From NCBI RefSeq assembly GCF_024055715.1, contig NZ_JAMXMV010000017.1:62001-126000 (forward strand): a stretch of DNA of 64,000 bases, given 5' to 3'. The DNA is from Actinoallomurus soli. Its GTDB lineage: Bacteria; Actinomycetota; Actinomycetes; Streptosporangiales; Streptosporangiaceae. The position numbers were made by a program, and so were the translations under genes. Below, one piece after another: positions 17,634 through 26,185 of the stretch. The stretch's first letter is position 1. Every line of letters starts with the position of its first letter. The notes beneath the pieces were generated by a model that was not told the DNA's origin, did no database searches, and was given only the letters and a program-made list of their open reading frames with translations.

Positions 17634-19102
17634 TCGCCACCGGCACTGAGGTGATCTTCCGGCTCCCCGACCTCGGCGAGGGCCTGACCGAGGCCGAGAT
17701 CACCGAGTGGCGCGTCTCACCGGGGGACACCGTCACCGTCGACCAGAACGTCGTCGAGGTCGAGACCGCCAAGGCCGCCGTCGACGTCCCCATCCCGATC
17801 GCGGGCACGGTCGCGAGGCTGTACGGCGAGGCGGGATCCGTCATCGCGGTCGGCGAGCCCCTCATCGCGGTGACCGTCGCGGCCGGACCGGACGACACGG
17901 CGGGGGAGGGCTCACCGGCCGCCGACGAACGCCGCCCCGCAGCCCGCGACGAGCGGTACCGCGAGGAGGAACGCGCCGGATCCGGCAACGTCCTCGTCGG
18001 CTACGGCACGAGCGCGGCCCGCCGCTCACGCCGCCGCCGCGCCGGGCGCACGATCTCCCTCCCGCAGCGCCGTGAACCCAGCCCGGCTCAGGTCGCCACG
18101 GCCCCCCGGGCCGCCGCGGTGGTCACTCCGACCGCCCGGACGGCCGTACGGCCCGAGGCGCCGCGCGTCATCTCACCCGTGGTCCGCCAACTCGCCCGGA
18201 CGCACGCCATCGACCTCGCCGCCCTCACCCCGAGCGGCCCCGGCGGTGTCGTGCTCCGCCGGGACGTCGACGCCGCCATCGCCGCGGCCACCAGGCCCGG
18301 AAGAGCCACGACCGCCACGGCCCAGGCGCCGGAGGCCGCCGTCCCGGCTCCGGCGGCGGCCCCCGGTCTGACCGTGGCCCCCGAGCCGGTGGATTCGGCG
18401 GAGGGCCAGGCCCCCGTCCGGGTCCCGATCCGGGGCGTACGGCGGACGATCGCCGAGAAGCTCTCCCGCAGCAGGCGGGAGATCCCGGACGCGAGCACGT
18501 GGGTCGACGTCGACGCGACGCCCCTCGTCGAGCTCAAGGAGGGACTCGCCCGTACGCTCCCCGACGCCCGCATCGGGATGCTGGCGCTGTTCGCCCGGAT
18601 CTGCGTCGCCGGGCTGCGGAGGTTCCCCGAGCTCAACGCCTACGTCGACACCGAACGCGACGAGATCGTCCAGGTTCCGCAGGTCCACCTCGGCTTCGCC
18701 GCCCAGACCGACCGGGGCCTCGTCGTCCCGGTCGTCCGCGACGCGCACCGCCTGACGCTGGCCGAGCTGGCAGCCCGGCTCCGCGAGCGCACCGAGGCCG
18801 CCCGGGCCGGCCGGCTCGACCCCCGTGACCTCACCGGCGGAACGTTCACCCTGAACAACTACGGAGTGTTCGGCGTGGACGGCTCCAACCCGATCATCAA
18901 TCACCCGGAGGCCGCCATGCTCGGCGTCGGGCGGATCGCCGACCGGCCGTGGGCGTTCGAGGGGGAGATCCGGCTGCGCAAGGTGGCGCAGCTGTCCTTC
19001 ACCTTCGACCACCGCGTCTGCGACGGCGGAGTGGCCGGCGGTTTCCTCCGCTTCGTCGCCGACTGCGTGGAACGCCCAGAACTCCTGGTGGCCCACCTGT
19101 AG
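17630..19102 (+). CDS. bkdC: dihydrolipoamide acyltransferase E2 component
   Basis: 490 residues, GTG start. One lipoyl domain (residues about 5-82) with the lipoyl Lys in VETAKAAVDVP, a long Ala/Pro/Arg linker, a peripheral subunit-binding domain (about 180-220; VRQLARTHAIDLAALTPSGP), another Pro/Ala linker, and the C-terminal acyltransferase domain with the catalytic motif FDHRVCDGG. It transfers the acyl group from E1 to CoA. No E3 gene follows; an unlinked dihydrolipoamide dehydrogenase must complete the complex. Between the two folded domains lies a basic patch (ARRSRRRRAGR, about 124-135) that is unusual for these linkers. Confidence 0.92.
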   Translation: MIATGTEVIFRLPDLGEGLTEAEITEWRVSPGDTVTVDQNVVEVETAKAAVDVPIPIAGTVARLYGEAGSVIAVGEPLIAVTVAAGPDDTAGEGSPAADERRPAARDERYREEERAGSGNVLVGYGTSAARRSRRRRAGRTISLPQRREPSPAQVATAPRAAAVVTPTARTAVRPEAPRVISPVVRQLARTHAIDLAALTPSGPGGVVLRRDVDAAIAAATRPGRATTATAQAPEAAVPAPAAAPGLTVAPEPVDSAEGQAPVRVPIRGVRRTIAEKLSRSRREIPDASTWVDVDATPLVELKEGLARTLPDARIGMLALFARICVAGLRRFPELNAYVDTERDEIVQVPQVHLGFAAQTDRGLVVPVVRDAHRLTLAELAARLRERTEAARAGRLDPRDLTGGTFTLNNYGVFGVDGSNPIINHPEAAMLGVGRIADRPWAFEGEIRLRKVAQLSFTFDHRVCDGGVAGGFLRFVADCVERPELLVAHL

Positions 19103-19278
19103 GGCCGACGCCGGCCGCGCCGCCATCGGGCAGGTGAGGGGAGGCCCGGTCCAGAACGGCACGCCCGGGTGTACACGACGGCGGCAAGGCCACCAGTCGC
19201 GACAGGACCGGCGCTGGACTCCATCACTGACAGGCACAGGGCCATACGATCCTGATCGTCCCTACGCCAGGAGTGCCA

Positions 19279-19758
19279 GTGAATGCCGTCGATCGGTCAC
19301 GGATCACCGATGCGCGCGCCTATGACCCGGTGTCCGCTCGGGCCGCCGTGGACGCGCTACGCGATCCTCGGTCGGCCGAGCACGCCGCCAGGGCGGTGGC
19401 GAATCTGCGGTACGCGGTCAGCAACGACCACGCGGGAACGCTATACCCGGCCGCGGTGCCTGCGACCGCCCTGTTGCTGGAAGTGATCGCCGATCAGCCG
19501 GGCCCGGCGCGCATGGAGGCTCTTTACGCGCTGTTGGACTGGTGGGGTTGCTTCGTGGCCGATCCCGAGTGCGGGATCCATGACGACCCGGAGCGGGGCC
19601 TCGTGGACGTGCGCGAGGGCGTCGTAGAGAGGGTACGGGCGGCGGCGGACATGCTGCGAAGGGTCGCGAAGGATCCATCCGCCGGCGGCCATCACCGTCC
19701 TGTCGTCAGGGAACTCCTGCAGAACCTCGACGCCGGCTGGGATCGCGGCGACATCTGA
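19279..19758 (+). CDS. hypothetical alpha-helical protein
   Basis: 159 residues from a GTG with AGGAG 5 nt upstream. Not assigned to a named family. It is rich in Ala/Arg/Leu helices with a repetitive HEAT-like feel (ARAAVDALRDPRSAEHAARAV), then MEALYALLDWWGCF. It lies alone between the bkd operon and the SUKH-like gene. Small helical-repeat proteins next to SUKH-type proteins are common among toxin-immunity remnants, but no toxin is visible here. Confidence 0.6.
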   Translation: MNAVDRSRITDARAYDPVSARAAVDALRDPRSAEHAARAVANLRYAVSNDHAGTLYPAAVPATALLLEVIADQPGPARMEALYALLDWWGCFVADPECGIHDDPERGLVDVREGVVERVRAAADMLRRVAKDPSAGGHHRPVVRELLQNLDAGWDRGDI

Positions 19759-19904
19759 TCCCCGCCCAGGCCCGCGAAGCGAACGAACCTCGACCTGTTC
19801 ATTCCGGAGCATCAGAGCCGATCGCCTCCGGCGCGGTCCGGCGGGAATCCGCCGGCGGTGCTGCTGTCTAATGGCGGCGATCGCGACAGAGGGGAGCGAC
19901 GGGT

Positions 19905-20474
19905 ATGCGAGTGACGGTCGAGTGGCAGCGGGTGATCGACACCGAGCCGCAGGGTGCGCTGGTCAGGTTCCGGCGGGAGTTCGCCCAGGAGGTGTGGAGC
20001 GATCCCGTGGATCTGCGGTTCGCGACCGAGGTGGGGGTCTGCCACTCCGATGGTCTGTTCCGGGCGTTCACCTCGCTGATCGAGCGTGATCCGCAGATCC
20101 CCGAGGGCTGCGTCACCGAACGCGACGACGTGCCGGAGCCGGTCGACACCCCGAAAGGCCGGCTGCAGCAACTCGGCTGGATGATGACCGGGCGTACCTT
20201 CGTGAACCTGAACGACGGCACTGTCTGGCACAGCGATCCCGACCAGGCCGTCGACTATGAGCTCATCAACAGCGATCTGTCCTCGCTGGCCTATGTGCTG
20301 TACAAGGTGATGGCGGAGGCACCGACGCGGCGTGAGGAACTGCCGTCGCCGGACGACTGGGAGGAGGCCGAGAACATCGTGCGCGCGGACACGCAGCGCT
20401 GGGACCCGGTGCCCTTCTCGGATCCGGACGGCTTCTGGTCGCGCTACCTGGACGAGTACCAGCTCTACTACTGA
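19905..20474 (+). CDS. hypothetical protein, possibly SUKH-type immunity protein
   Basis: 189 residues, ATG with GGGGAG upstream, followed by a clear hairpin. Middle region GWMMTGRTFVNLNDGTVWHS and then YELINSDLSSLAYVLYKVM has the SUKH pattern: an aromatic-rich strand, an acidic turn, 'xINSSLxxF' before a helix. The C-terminus has DPDGFWSRYLDEYQLYY. SUKH-4 proteins often protect against nuclease or deaminase toxins and are frequently found as orphans. The match is by eye and moderate; a plain hypothetical protein is the alternative. Confidence 0.6.
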   Translation: MRVTVEWQRVIDTEPQGALVRFRREFAQEVWSDPVDLRFATEVGVCHSDGLFRAFTSLIERDPQIPEGCVTERDDVPEPVDTPKGRLQQLGWMMTGRTFVNLNDGTVWHSDPDQAVDYELINSDLSSLAYVLYKVMAEAPTRREELPSPDDWEEAENIVRADTQRWDPVPFSDPDGFWSRYLDEYQLYY

Positions 20475-20488
20475 GCCAACGGGCGGTC

Positions 20489-20510
20489 TCAGCCGACCGG
20501 CGCCGGCTGA
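20489..20510 (+). terminator. hairpin terminator
   Basis: Perfect 7-bp arms TCAGCCG / CGGCTGA with an 8-nt loop, 14 nt after the SUKH-like stop; the 20511-20684 remainder up to the convergent gene shows nothing else. Confidence 0.6.
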
Positions 20511-20684
20511 AGTCCAGCCCGGCGGTTCCTTGCGTGTCGTCGCCCACGGCGTGGAACGCCCGATCGCTCCCGGCGGGCTCTGCCGCGGATCGCCGGCGAT
20601 CGCTGCGTTCTAACGGCAGCAATCGCCAGGGACCTTCGTCTCGTAGGGGGACGCAGCGCGGCGATCCGATGCCCGAGGCGGCTG

Positions 20685-21077
20685 TCAGGGCGACCGCCGG
20701 TCTCGTGGCGGTTGGGGAGGGGCGTCGGAGACGTCGCGGAGGGACAGGGACTGGGCGTCGGTGAGACCTTCGCGGGCGCCTGCTCGGCGGCGGGCACGGA
20801 CCTCCGGGCCTGTGCGGGGCCGGTACTTCGGGTCCTGGCCGCAGCCGCAGGGCTCGAATCCCTCGTAGCGCAGGCCGGCGGCGAGGACGGCGGCCACGGC
20901 GGCCCACCTACGGTCGTCGCCCCTGCGCGGTGCGGCGAAGTCGTGGCCCGCGTATGTCATCGGCGTGCGGCAGCGCGGGCACAGGTGCTCGCGGTCGTCC
21001 CACGGATACTTGTGGCTCTGGCGACAGGGCACGCAGACGTAGTGGACCTTGTAGACGACCATCCCGTACCGGCACAC
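20685..21077 (-). CDS. zinc-ribbon protein of unknown function
   Basis: 130 residues. An N-terminal zinc ribbon is evident: CVPCRQ...LCPRCRT (CxxC - about 17 residues - CxxC), with a later CGCG pair; the C-terminal third is Arg/Pro-rich and probably disordered. Start is uncertain: the GTG at 21077 follows a -10-like TACCCT by 6 nt and may be leaderless; an ATG five codons downstream (21062) is the alternative. No known family could be named. Confidence 0.6.
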   Translation of the reverse strand: MCRYGMVVYKVHYVCVPCRQSHKYPWDDREHLCPRCRTPMTYAGHDFAAPRRGDDRRWAAVAAVLAAGLRYEGFEPCGCGQDPKYRPRTGPEVRARRRAGAREGLTDAQSLSLRDVSDAPPQPPRDRRSP

Positions 21078-21177
21078 GGATTCAGGGTAACCGGGCTTGA
21101 TCGTCCCGCAACGGGATTCTCGCCGGGGCGGGAGGCCCGTCGGTGACCGGCGGTGGGCCGGTCACCGGATGCGGGCG

Positions 21178-21585
21178 CTATCCGCCGGACCGCTCGCTGC
21201 GGTGGCGTACCTTCTCGGTCAGGCGGTCCAGGCTCTCGGTCAGTTCCTGCTCGATCCGGGAGCCGGGCGGCGCGTGCTCCTCGTCGAAGAAGGACAGGTG
21301 GACGACAGCCTCGCTGCGGTCCGGCTCGATGCCGGTGACCTGCAGCCAGCCGGCGTACTCGCCCGTGTCGCGGGTGCCCCACTCGACCCGGAGCTGATCG
21401 CGTTCGGCGCGCATCAGGGCGCGTTCTCGCTCGGAGCCGTGTTCGACCGTGACCTCGGGCAGGTCGGCCGACTCCAGGTGTACCTCTCCGGGCAGCCACT
21501 GGTCCATCGTGTCAGGGTCGGACGCCTCGTCGAACACCAGCTCGGGAGGCGCGTCGAAGGCACGGGACCGCTCGTACTCGGCCAT
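21178..21585 (-). CDS. SRPBCC (START/Bet v1-like) family protein
   Basis: 135 residues, ATG. The opening YERSRAFDAPPELVFDEASDPDTMDQWLP is the classical polyketide-cyclase/AHSA1 beginning (strand, helix pair, W), followed by the strands EVTVEHGSERE, LRVEWG, GWLQVTGI and a long C-terminal helix. The fold binds hydrophobic ligands; no catalytic function can be derived. It stands between the zinc-ribbon gene and the class II aldolase gene on the same strand but with gaps of about 100 nt. Confidence 0.75.
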   Translation of the reverse strand: MAEYERSRAFDAPPELVFDEASDPDTMDQWLPGEVHLESADLPEVTVEHGSERERALMRAERDQLRVEWGTRDTGEYAGWLQVTGIEPDRSEAVVHLSFFDEEHAPPGSRIEQELTESLDRLTEKVRHRSERSGG

Positions 21586-21709
21586 GGCGTACTCCTTCCG
21601 TCAGGGCGGCGGCGGTGCGTCCGCCTCTGATCGGTCGGCTACCCGTCCCGGCGATGCCGACACCACCGGCCGGGTCCTGCGGCGATCGTCACATCCGACG
21701 ACGAAGCGG

Positions 21710-22351
21710 TCAGCGCGGTGGGGTCTGGCCGTAGCCGGAGAGCTTTCCGGCCACGCGGGCGATCTCCTCCGCGTCCAGCAGGCGGGGCTTGCCGGCGCTC
21801 ACCGCGCGCAGGTACAGCTCGCTGAGCCATTCGAGGTACTCGGCGCCGGTGCGGGCCGCGCCCAGATCGGCGCCGACCGCGACCGTGCCGTGGTTGCCCA
21901 GGATGCAGCCCGTGGACTCGCGCAGCGCGCGGACGGTGGCGTCGGCCAGCTCCCGGGTGCCGTACGTCGCGTAGGGCGTCACGCGGACCGGGCCTCCGAA
22001 GAGCGCGATCATGTAGTGGATCGGCGGCAGTTCGTCGACGAGTGTCGACAGCACCGTGGCGGCCGTCGAGTGCGTGTGGACGATCGCCGACGTCTCCTTC
22101 GCCGCGTACACCGCCAGGTGCAACGGCAACTCGGACGTGGGCTTCAGCGGCGCGTCGACCGGAGTGCCGTCCAGCGCGTGCACGCCGACGAGCTCAGGGG
22201 TCAGCTCGGAGTAGTCCACCCCGCTGGGGGTCACCGCGACGTGGTCGCCGACCCGGACGCTGACGTTGCCGGACGTCCCGGGCAGAAGACCGGCCGCGGA
22301 CAGGCGCCGGCAGGTGTCGACGATCTCCTCCCGGACTTCACCGAGCAGCAT
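21710..22351 (-). CDS. class II aldolase/adducin family protein (fuculose-phosphate aldolase-like)
   Basis: 213 residues from ATG 22351, with GGGGAGGAG 6 nt upstream. Zinc-site residues are visible: SELPLHLAVY with the catalytic Glu region, HTHSTAAT (HxH pair) and GNHGTVAVG (third His). GLLPGTSGNVSVR is the phosphate-binding loop. Enzymes of this type cleave L-fuculose-, L-rhamnulose- or ribulose-phosphates, or epimerise ribulose 5-phosphate. The amidohydrolase upstream and the GH43 glycosidases across the divergent promoter suggest a role in breaking down a plant-polysaccharide sugar. Confidence 0.85.
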   Translation of the reverse strand: MLLGEVREEIVDTCRRLSAAGLLPGTSGNVSVRVGDHVAVTPSGVDYSELTPELVGVHALDGTPVDAPLKPTSELPLHLAVYAAKETSAIVHTHSTAATVLSTLVDELPPIHYMIALFGGPVRVTPYATYGTRELADATVRALRESTGCILGNHGTVAVGADLGAARTGAEYLEWLSELYLRAVSAGKPRLLDAEEIARVAGKLSGYGQTPPR

Positions 22352-22419
22352 GGCGGACTCCTCCCCGCGCGGCGCGGAACCCGGCCGCCTGTTCGATCTC
22401 CTCGCCGGCCGCCGGCGCG

Positions 22420-23193
22420 TCACACCCGGTAGAAGGCGGCGGCGTTGTCATGAAGGACCCCGGCCACGTGCTCCGGCCCGGCCAGGTCGGCGAGCAGCCG
22501 CAGGTCGTCGTCCTGGAACGGCCGCCGGGCCCGCGTGGACGGCAGGTCGGTGCCGAAGAACAGCGCGCGCGGGTTGACGTCGAGCACCGCGCGGACGGCC
22601 TTCGCCACGTCGAGGTCGACGCGTCCGAACCCGGTGGCCTTGACCCGGGCGCCGCGCTCGACGAGGGACAGCAGGGCCGGCAGCCCCTCCTCGGACAGGC
22701 CGAGGTGGTCGACGCTCACCGCGGGCAGGGACCGCAGGACCGGCGCCAGCTCCGGCAGTTCCCGCGCGTCGATGTAGAGCTCGACGTGCCAGCGGGCGAC
22801 CGCGTGCACGCGCCGGGCCAGCGTCCGCAGGTGGTCGAGGGTCTCCGAGCCGCCACGCCGTACGTTGAACCGCACGGCCCGGACGCCGCACGAGTCCAGG
22901 CGGGTGATCTCCTCGTCGGTCACCGACACGGGCAGCTGCGTCACGCCGACGAAGCCCGGGCCGAGCCGCCGGAGGGCGTCCAGCAGGTACGTCTGGTCGA
23001 AGCCCTGGAAGGAGCCGGAGACGACCGCGCCGCCCACGACGCCCAGCGGCGCCGTCCGCGCGCGGTAGTCCGGGACGGTGAAGGCCGGAGGCAGGTAGCC
23101 GTTGTTCTCGATGAGCGGGTAGCTCGGATCGATGATGTGCAGGTGGGCGTCGAACACCTGCGGGGGACCCGGGATCCGCTCGTCGCTGGTCAC
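22420..23193 (-). CDS. TIM-barrel amidohydrolase (COG3618-like sugar-lactone / dicarboxylate lactonase type)
   Basis: 257 residues from GTG 23193 (GAGAAG about 9 nt upstream). The metal motif HLH is in VFDAHLHIIDP; a conserved SVDHLGL, FFGTDLPSTRA (terminal Asp) and a C-terminal VLHDNAAAFYRV are typical of the L-fuconolactonase/2-pyrone-4,6-dicarboxylate lactonase group. Such enzymes hydrolyse sugar acid lactones. It is cotranscribed with the downstream aldolase (68 nt gap) and divergent from the LacI regulator at 23406. Confidence 0.8.
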   Translation of the reverse strand: MTSDERIPGPPQVFDAHLHIIDPSYPLIENNGYLPPAFTVPDYRARTAPLGVVGGAVVSGSFQGFDQTYLLDALRRLGPGFVGVTQLPVSVTDEEITRLDSCGVRAVRFNVRRGGSETLDHLRTLARRVHAVARWHVELYIDARELPELAPVLRSLPAVSVDHLGLSEEGLPALLSLVERGARVKATGFGRVDLDVAKAVRAVLDVNPRALFFGTDLPSTRARRPFQDDDLRLLADLAGPEHVAGVLHDNAAAFYRV

Positions 23194-23243
23194 GTCGGCT
23201 ATCTTCTCAGAGGACGGGGCGCGGGGCACAGGGGCGGTCGATA

Positions 23244-23255
23244 GTTTTCGAAAAC
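23244..23255. promoter_or_regulatory. candidate LacI-type operator in a divergent promoter
   Basis: GTTTTCGAAAAC is a perfect 12-bp palindrome with central CG, in the 212 nt between the amidohydrolase and LacI-regulator start codons. It is the expected target shape for the regulator encoded at 23406-24455. Confidence 0.6.
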
Positions 23256-23355
23256 CATTGAGCTCGCCTTCGGGCGCGCTCCGCCGGGGCTCTCCTCGCA
23301 CCGCGTCGGCACCGCCCGTCGTTGACCCGGCGACCTGCTCCTAGGAGGATGTCGA

Positions 23356-23372
23356 AAGATTGCGCTAATCTT
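23356..23372. promoter_or_regulatory. inverted repeat upstream of the LacI regulator
   Basis: AAGATT-gcgct-AATCTT, perfect 6-bp arms, 34 nt before the GTG start at 23406; flanked by TCGAAA on the left and TTCGAAA on the right, which echo the core of the palindrome at 23244. It may be a second, autoregulatory site. Confidence 0.4.
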
Positions 23373-23405
23373 CGAAACACACGGGTCGACGATGTGGAGG
23401 GGTGC

Positions 23406-24455
23406 GTGGCACGTCCAGCCGAAACGGGATCGGAACAGACGACCGGTCGGCGCTCCCGGCCCACCTTGGCCGACATCGCCGTGGAGGCCGGCGTCTCCAC
23501 GGCGACGGTGTCCAAGGTGCTCAACGGCCGGACCGACGTCGCCGCGGCCACCCGGGAGCGGGTCACCCGGCTGCTCAAGGCCCACAGCTACCTCCCGCCG
23601 GGCGTGCGACGGGCGCGCCGGTCCGGCCTGGTGGACGTGGTGATCAGCGGGCTCGACAGTCCCTGGGCGGTGGAGATCCTGCGCGGGGTCGAGGCGGAGT
23701 GCGCCGAGCGCGGCACGGGCACCGTCGTGTCGCTCGTGCGCGGGGACGACGCCCGGCCGCCGAGTTGGGCCTCGCTCAGCGTGCAGCACCACAGTGACGG
23801 CGTGATCCTGGTCACCTCGCGGATCACCGCGGCGCAGCGCGCGCAGATCGAGCGGGCGGGGGTCGGGCTCGTCGTCATCGACCCGGTGGACCTGCCCGAC
23901 ACCGACCTGGTCAGCGTCGGCGCCACCAACTGGTCGGGCGGCCTCTCGGCGACCGAGCACCTCATCTCCCTCGGGCACCGGCGCATCGCCGCGATCGGCG
24001 GTCCGCAGGAGATGCTCTGCACCCAGGCCCGCATCGACGGCTACCGGGCCGCTCTGGAGCGCGCGGGCATCGAGCTGGACCGCGGCCTCATCCGGTACGG
24101 CGACTTCCAGTACGAAGGCGGGTTCCAGGCGGCGCGCGACCTGCTCGAGTCGCCCGACCGCCCCACCGCGATCTTCGCGGGCAGCGACCAGCAGGCGATG
24201 GGCGTCTACGAGGCGGCGCGCCAGGCGGGTCTCAGCGTTCCGGCGGACCTCAGCGTCGTCGGCTTCGACGATCTGCCGCTCTGCCAGTGGCTGTCGCCGC
24301 CGTTGACCACCGTGCGCCAGCCGCTCGAGGAGATGGGGCGGGTCGCCGCCCGGACGCTGTTCCAGCTCCTGGACGGCGAGACGCTCGTGACCCCGCGCGT
24401 CGAGCTCGCCACCGAGCTGCGCGTCCGGCTGTCCACCGCCCCGCCCGCCGCCTGA
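23406..24455 (+). CDS. LacI-family regulator of a GH43 / sugar-catabolic locus
   Basis: 349 residues from a GTG at 23406 preceded by GGAGGGG; the frame stays open further upstream without family resemblance. HTH TLADIAVEAGVSTATVSKVLNG (residues about 19-40) then a periplasmic-binding-like domain ending LSVVGFDDLPLCQWLSPPLT. It is followed after 7 nt by the GH43 gene, so both are one operon, and it is divergent from the amidohydrolase-aldolase pair. The CG-centred palindromes upstream are its likely sites. The inducer is presumably a pentose or oligosaccharide released by GH43. Confidence 0.92.
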   Translation: MARPAETGSEQTTGRRSRPTLADIAVEAGVSTATVSKVLNGRTDVAAATRERVTRLLKAHSYLPPGVRRARRSGLVDVVISGLDSPWAVEILRGVEAECAERGTGTVVSLVRGDDARPPSWASLSVQHHSDGVILVTSRITAAQRAQIERAGVGLVVIDPVDLPDTDLVSVGATNWSGGLSATEHLISLGHRRIAAIGGPQEMLCTQARIDGYRAALERAGIELDRGLIRYGDFQYEGGFQAARDLLESPDRPTAIFAGSDQQAMGVYEAARQAGLSVPADLSVVGFDDLPLCQWLSPPLTTVRQPLEEMGRVAARTLFQLLDGETLVTPRVELATELRVRLSTAPPAA

Positions 24456-24462
24456 TCGGGGC

Positions 24463-26046
24463 ATGGTGAGCACCGCAGGACGGCCGGCGCCGTCGGCACG
24501 TGCCTTCCGCAACCCGATTCTGCCGGGCTGCCACCCCGACCCGTCGATCTGCCGGGTCGGCGCGGACTACTACCTGGTGACCTCCTCGTTCGAGTGGTTC
24601 CCCGGTCTCCCGATCCACCACAGCCGGGACCTGGTGCACTGGCGGCCGCTCGGCCACGTCCTGGACCGGCCGGAGCAGCTGCCGCTGGACGGTGTCCGGC
24701 CGTCGGGCGGCCTGTACGCGCCGACGATCCGCCATGCCGGCGGCACCTTCTACGTGGTCTGCACGCTGGTCGACGGCACCGGCCCGTCCGGCAACTTCGT
24801 GGTGACGGCGACCGATCCGGCCGGGCCGTGGTCCGAGCCGCACTGGCTGGGCGAGCCCGAGAGTTTCGACCCGTCGCTGCTGTTCGACGAGGACGGACGG
24901 GTCTGGTTCCACGCGACCCGGCCCGTGGACGCGGACGGGCACACCGAGGTCTGGCTGCGGGAGTTCGACCCGGCGACGCCGAGCCTGACCGGCCCGGAGC
25001 ACGTGCTGTGGCACGGCGCGCTGAACGACGCCGTCTGGGCGGAGGCCCCGCACCTCTACCGGGTCGGAGACTTCTACCACCTGGTGGTGGCCGAAGGCGG
25101 CACCGCGCGGGAGCACGCCGTCACCGTGGCACGGTCGCGCCGGGTCACCGGCCCGTACGAGGGGAACCCGCGCAACCCGGTCCTGACCCACCGCCATCTC
25201 GGGACCGGCCACCCCATCGTCGCGACCGGGCACGCCGACCTGGTGGAGACCGGCACGGGGGAGTGGTGGGCGGTGTTGCTCGGGATCCGGCCGTCCGGCG
25301 GGGTCATGGGCAACCTGGGCCGGGAGACCTTCCTGGCGAGGGTGGAGTGGGAGGACGACTGGCCGGTCCTCGCCCCCGGTGCCGGCCGGGTCGAGGCCGT
25401 CGAGGCCGCCCCCGACCTGCCCGAGCACCGCTGGCCCGCCGAGCCCGCCTGCGACAACTTCGAGGATCCCGAGCTCGGCCCGCACTGGAACGTGCTCCGT
25501 ACGCCGCGCGAGCGGTTCTGGGACCTGGCCGAACGCCCGGGCCACCTGCGCCTGCGGCTGCGGCCGGAGACCGTGACCGAGCACGCCTGCCCGAGCCTGA
25601 TCGCCCGTCCGCAGAGCCACGCGCGCTTCGCCGCGCACACCGCGCTGGACTTCGCGCCGCAGGGCGCGAACGAATGCGCCGGTCTCGTCCTCCTGCAGAA
25701 CGACGAGTTCCAGATCCGCCTCCTGGTCACCCTCCGCGACGGCCGGCGGGTGCTCCACCTGATCCGCAGGGCCGCCGGGGCCGACGAGACGCTCGCGGAG
25801 GGGGCCCTGCCCGAGGGCCGGGTCCGGCTGGCGGTGGAGGCCCACGACCAGGCCTACGCCTTCCGGTACGCCGTGCCCGGCTCGCCGTGGCGGCCGATCG
25901 GCGGCACGGTGGACGGAACCGTGCTGAGCACCGAGGTCGCCGGCGGCTTCATCGGCGCCTATCTCGGCATGTACGCCAGTGCCACGGGGCGGCCGAGCAC
26001 GAACGTCGCCGACTTCGACTGGTTCGAGTACCGCGGCCTGGAGTGA
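24463..26046 (+). CDS. GH43 beta-xylosidase / alpha-L-arabinofuranosidase, cytoplasmic
   Basis: 527 residues, no signal peptide. A five-bladed propeller (about 15-315) with catalytic residues visible: base Asp in HPDPSICRVG, transition-state Asp in SFDPSLLFDEDG, acid Glu in WAEAPHLYRVG. A C-terminal concanavalin-like domain (about 335-525) of the GH43 XynB type, ending FDWFEYRG. Two-domain GH43 enzymes of this length remove xylose or arabinose from short oligosaccharides after import. Cotranscribed with the LacI gene (7 nt). Confidence 0.92.
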   Translation: MVSTAGRPAPSARAFRNPILPGCHPDPSICRVGADYYLVTSSFEWFPGLPIHHSRDLVHWRPLGHVLDRPEQLPLDGVRPSGGLYAPTIRHAGGTFYVVCTLVDGTGPSGNFVVTATDPAGPWSEPHWLGEPESFDPSLLFDEDGRVWFHATRPVDADGHTEVWLREFDPATPSLTGPEHVLWHGALNDAVWAEAPHLYRVGDFYHLVVAEGGTAREHAVTVARSRRVTGPYEGNPRNPVLTHRHLGTGHPIVATGHADLVETGTGEWWAVLLGIRPSGGVMGNLGRETFLARVEWEDDWPVLAPGAGRVEAVEAAPDLPEHRWPAEPACDNFEDPELGPHWNVLRTPRERFWDLAERPGHLRLRLRPETVTEHACPSLIARPQSHARFAAHTALDFAPQGANECAGLVLLQNDEFQIRLLVTLRDGRRVLHLIRRAAGADETLAEGALPEGRVRLAVEAHDQAYAFRYAVPGSPWRPIGGTVDGTVLSTEVAGGFIGAYLGMYASATGRPSTNVADFDWFEYRGLE

Positions 26047-26185
26047 GCCCCGCACCCGAGACGGCCGGTCCGGCGTCCCGGGGGAATCCTGCGTCCTTGT
26101 CCGTTACGTGACTCGTTGAGAGACTCGCGAGCGGAAAACCTTTTCCCATGTGGAAGAGGCGGGACGTCGGTGAAGGAGGACGCGG

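Noticed and set aside
19905-20474. Toxin-immunity locus
   Set aside because: The protein looks SUKH-like, but no polymorphic toxin or secretion domain is encoded within several kilobases.
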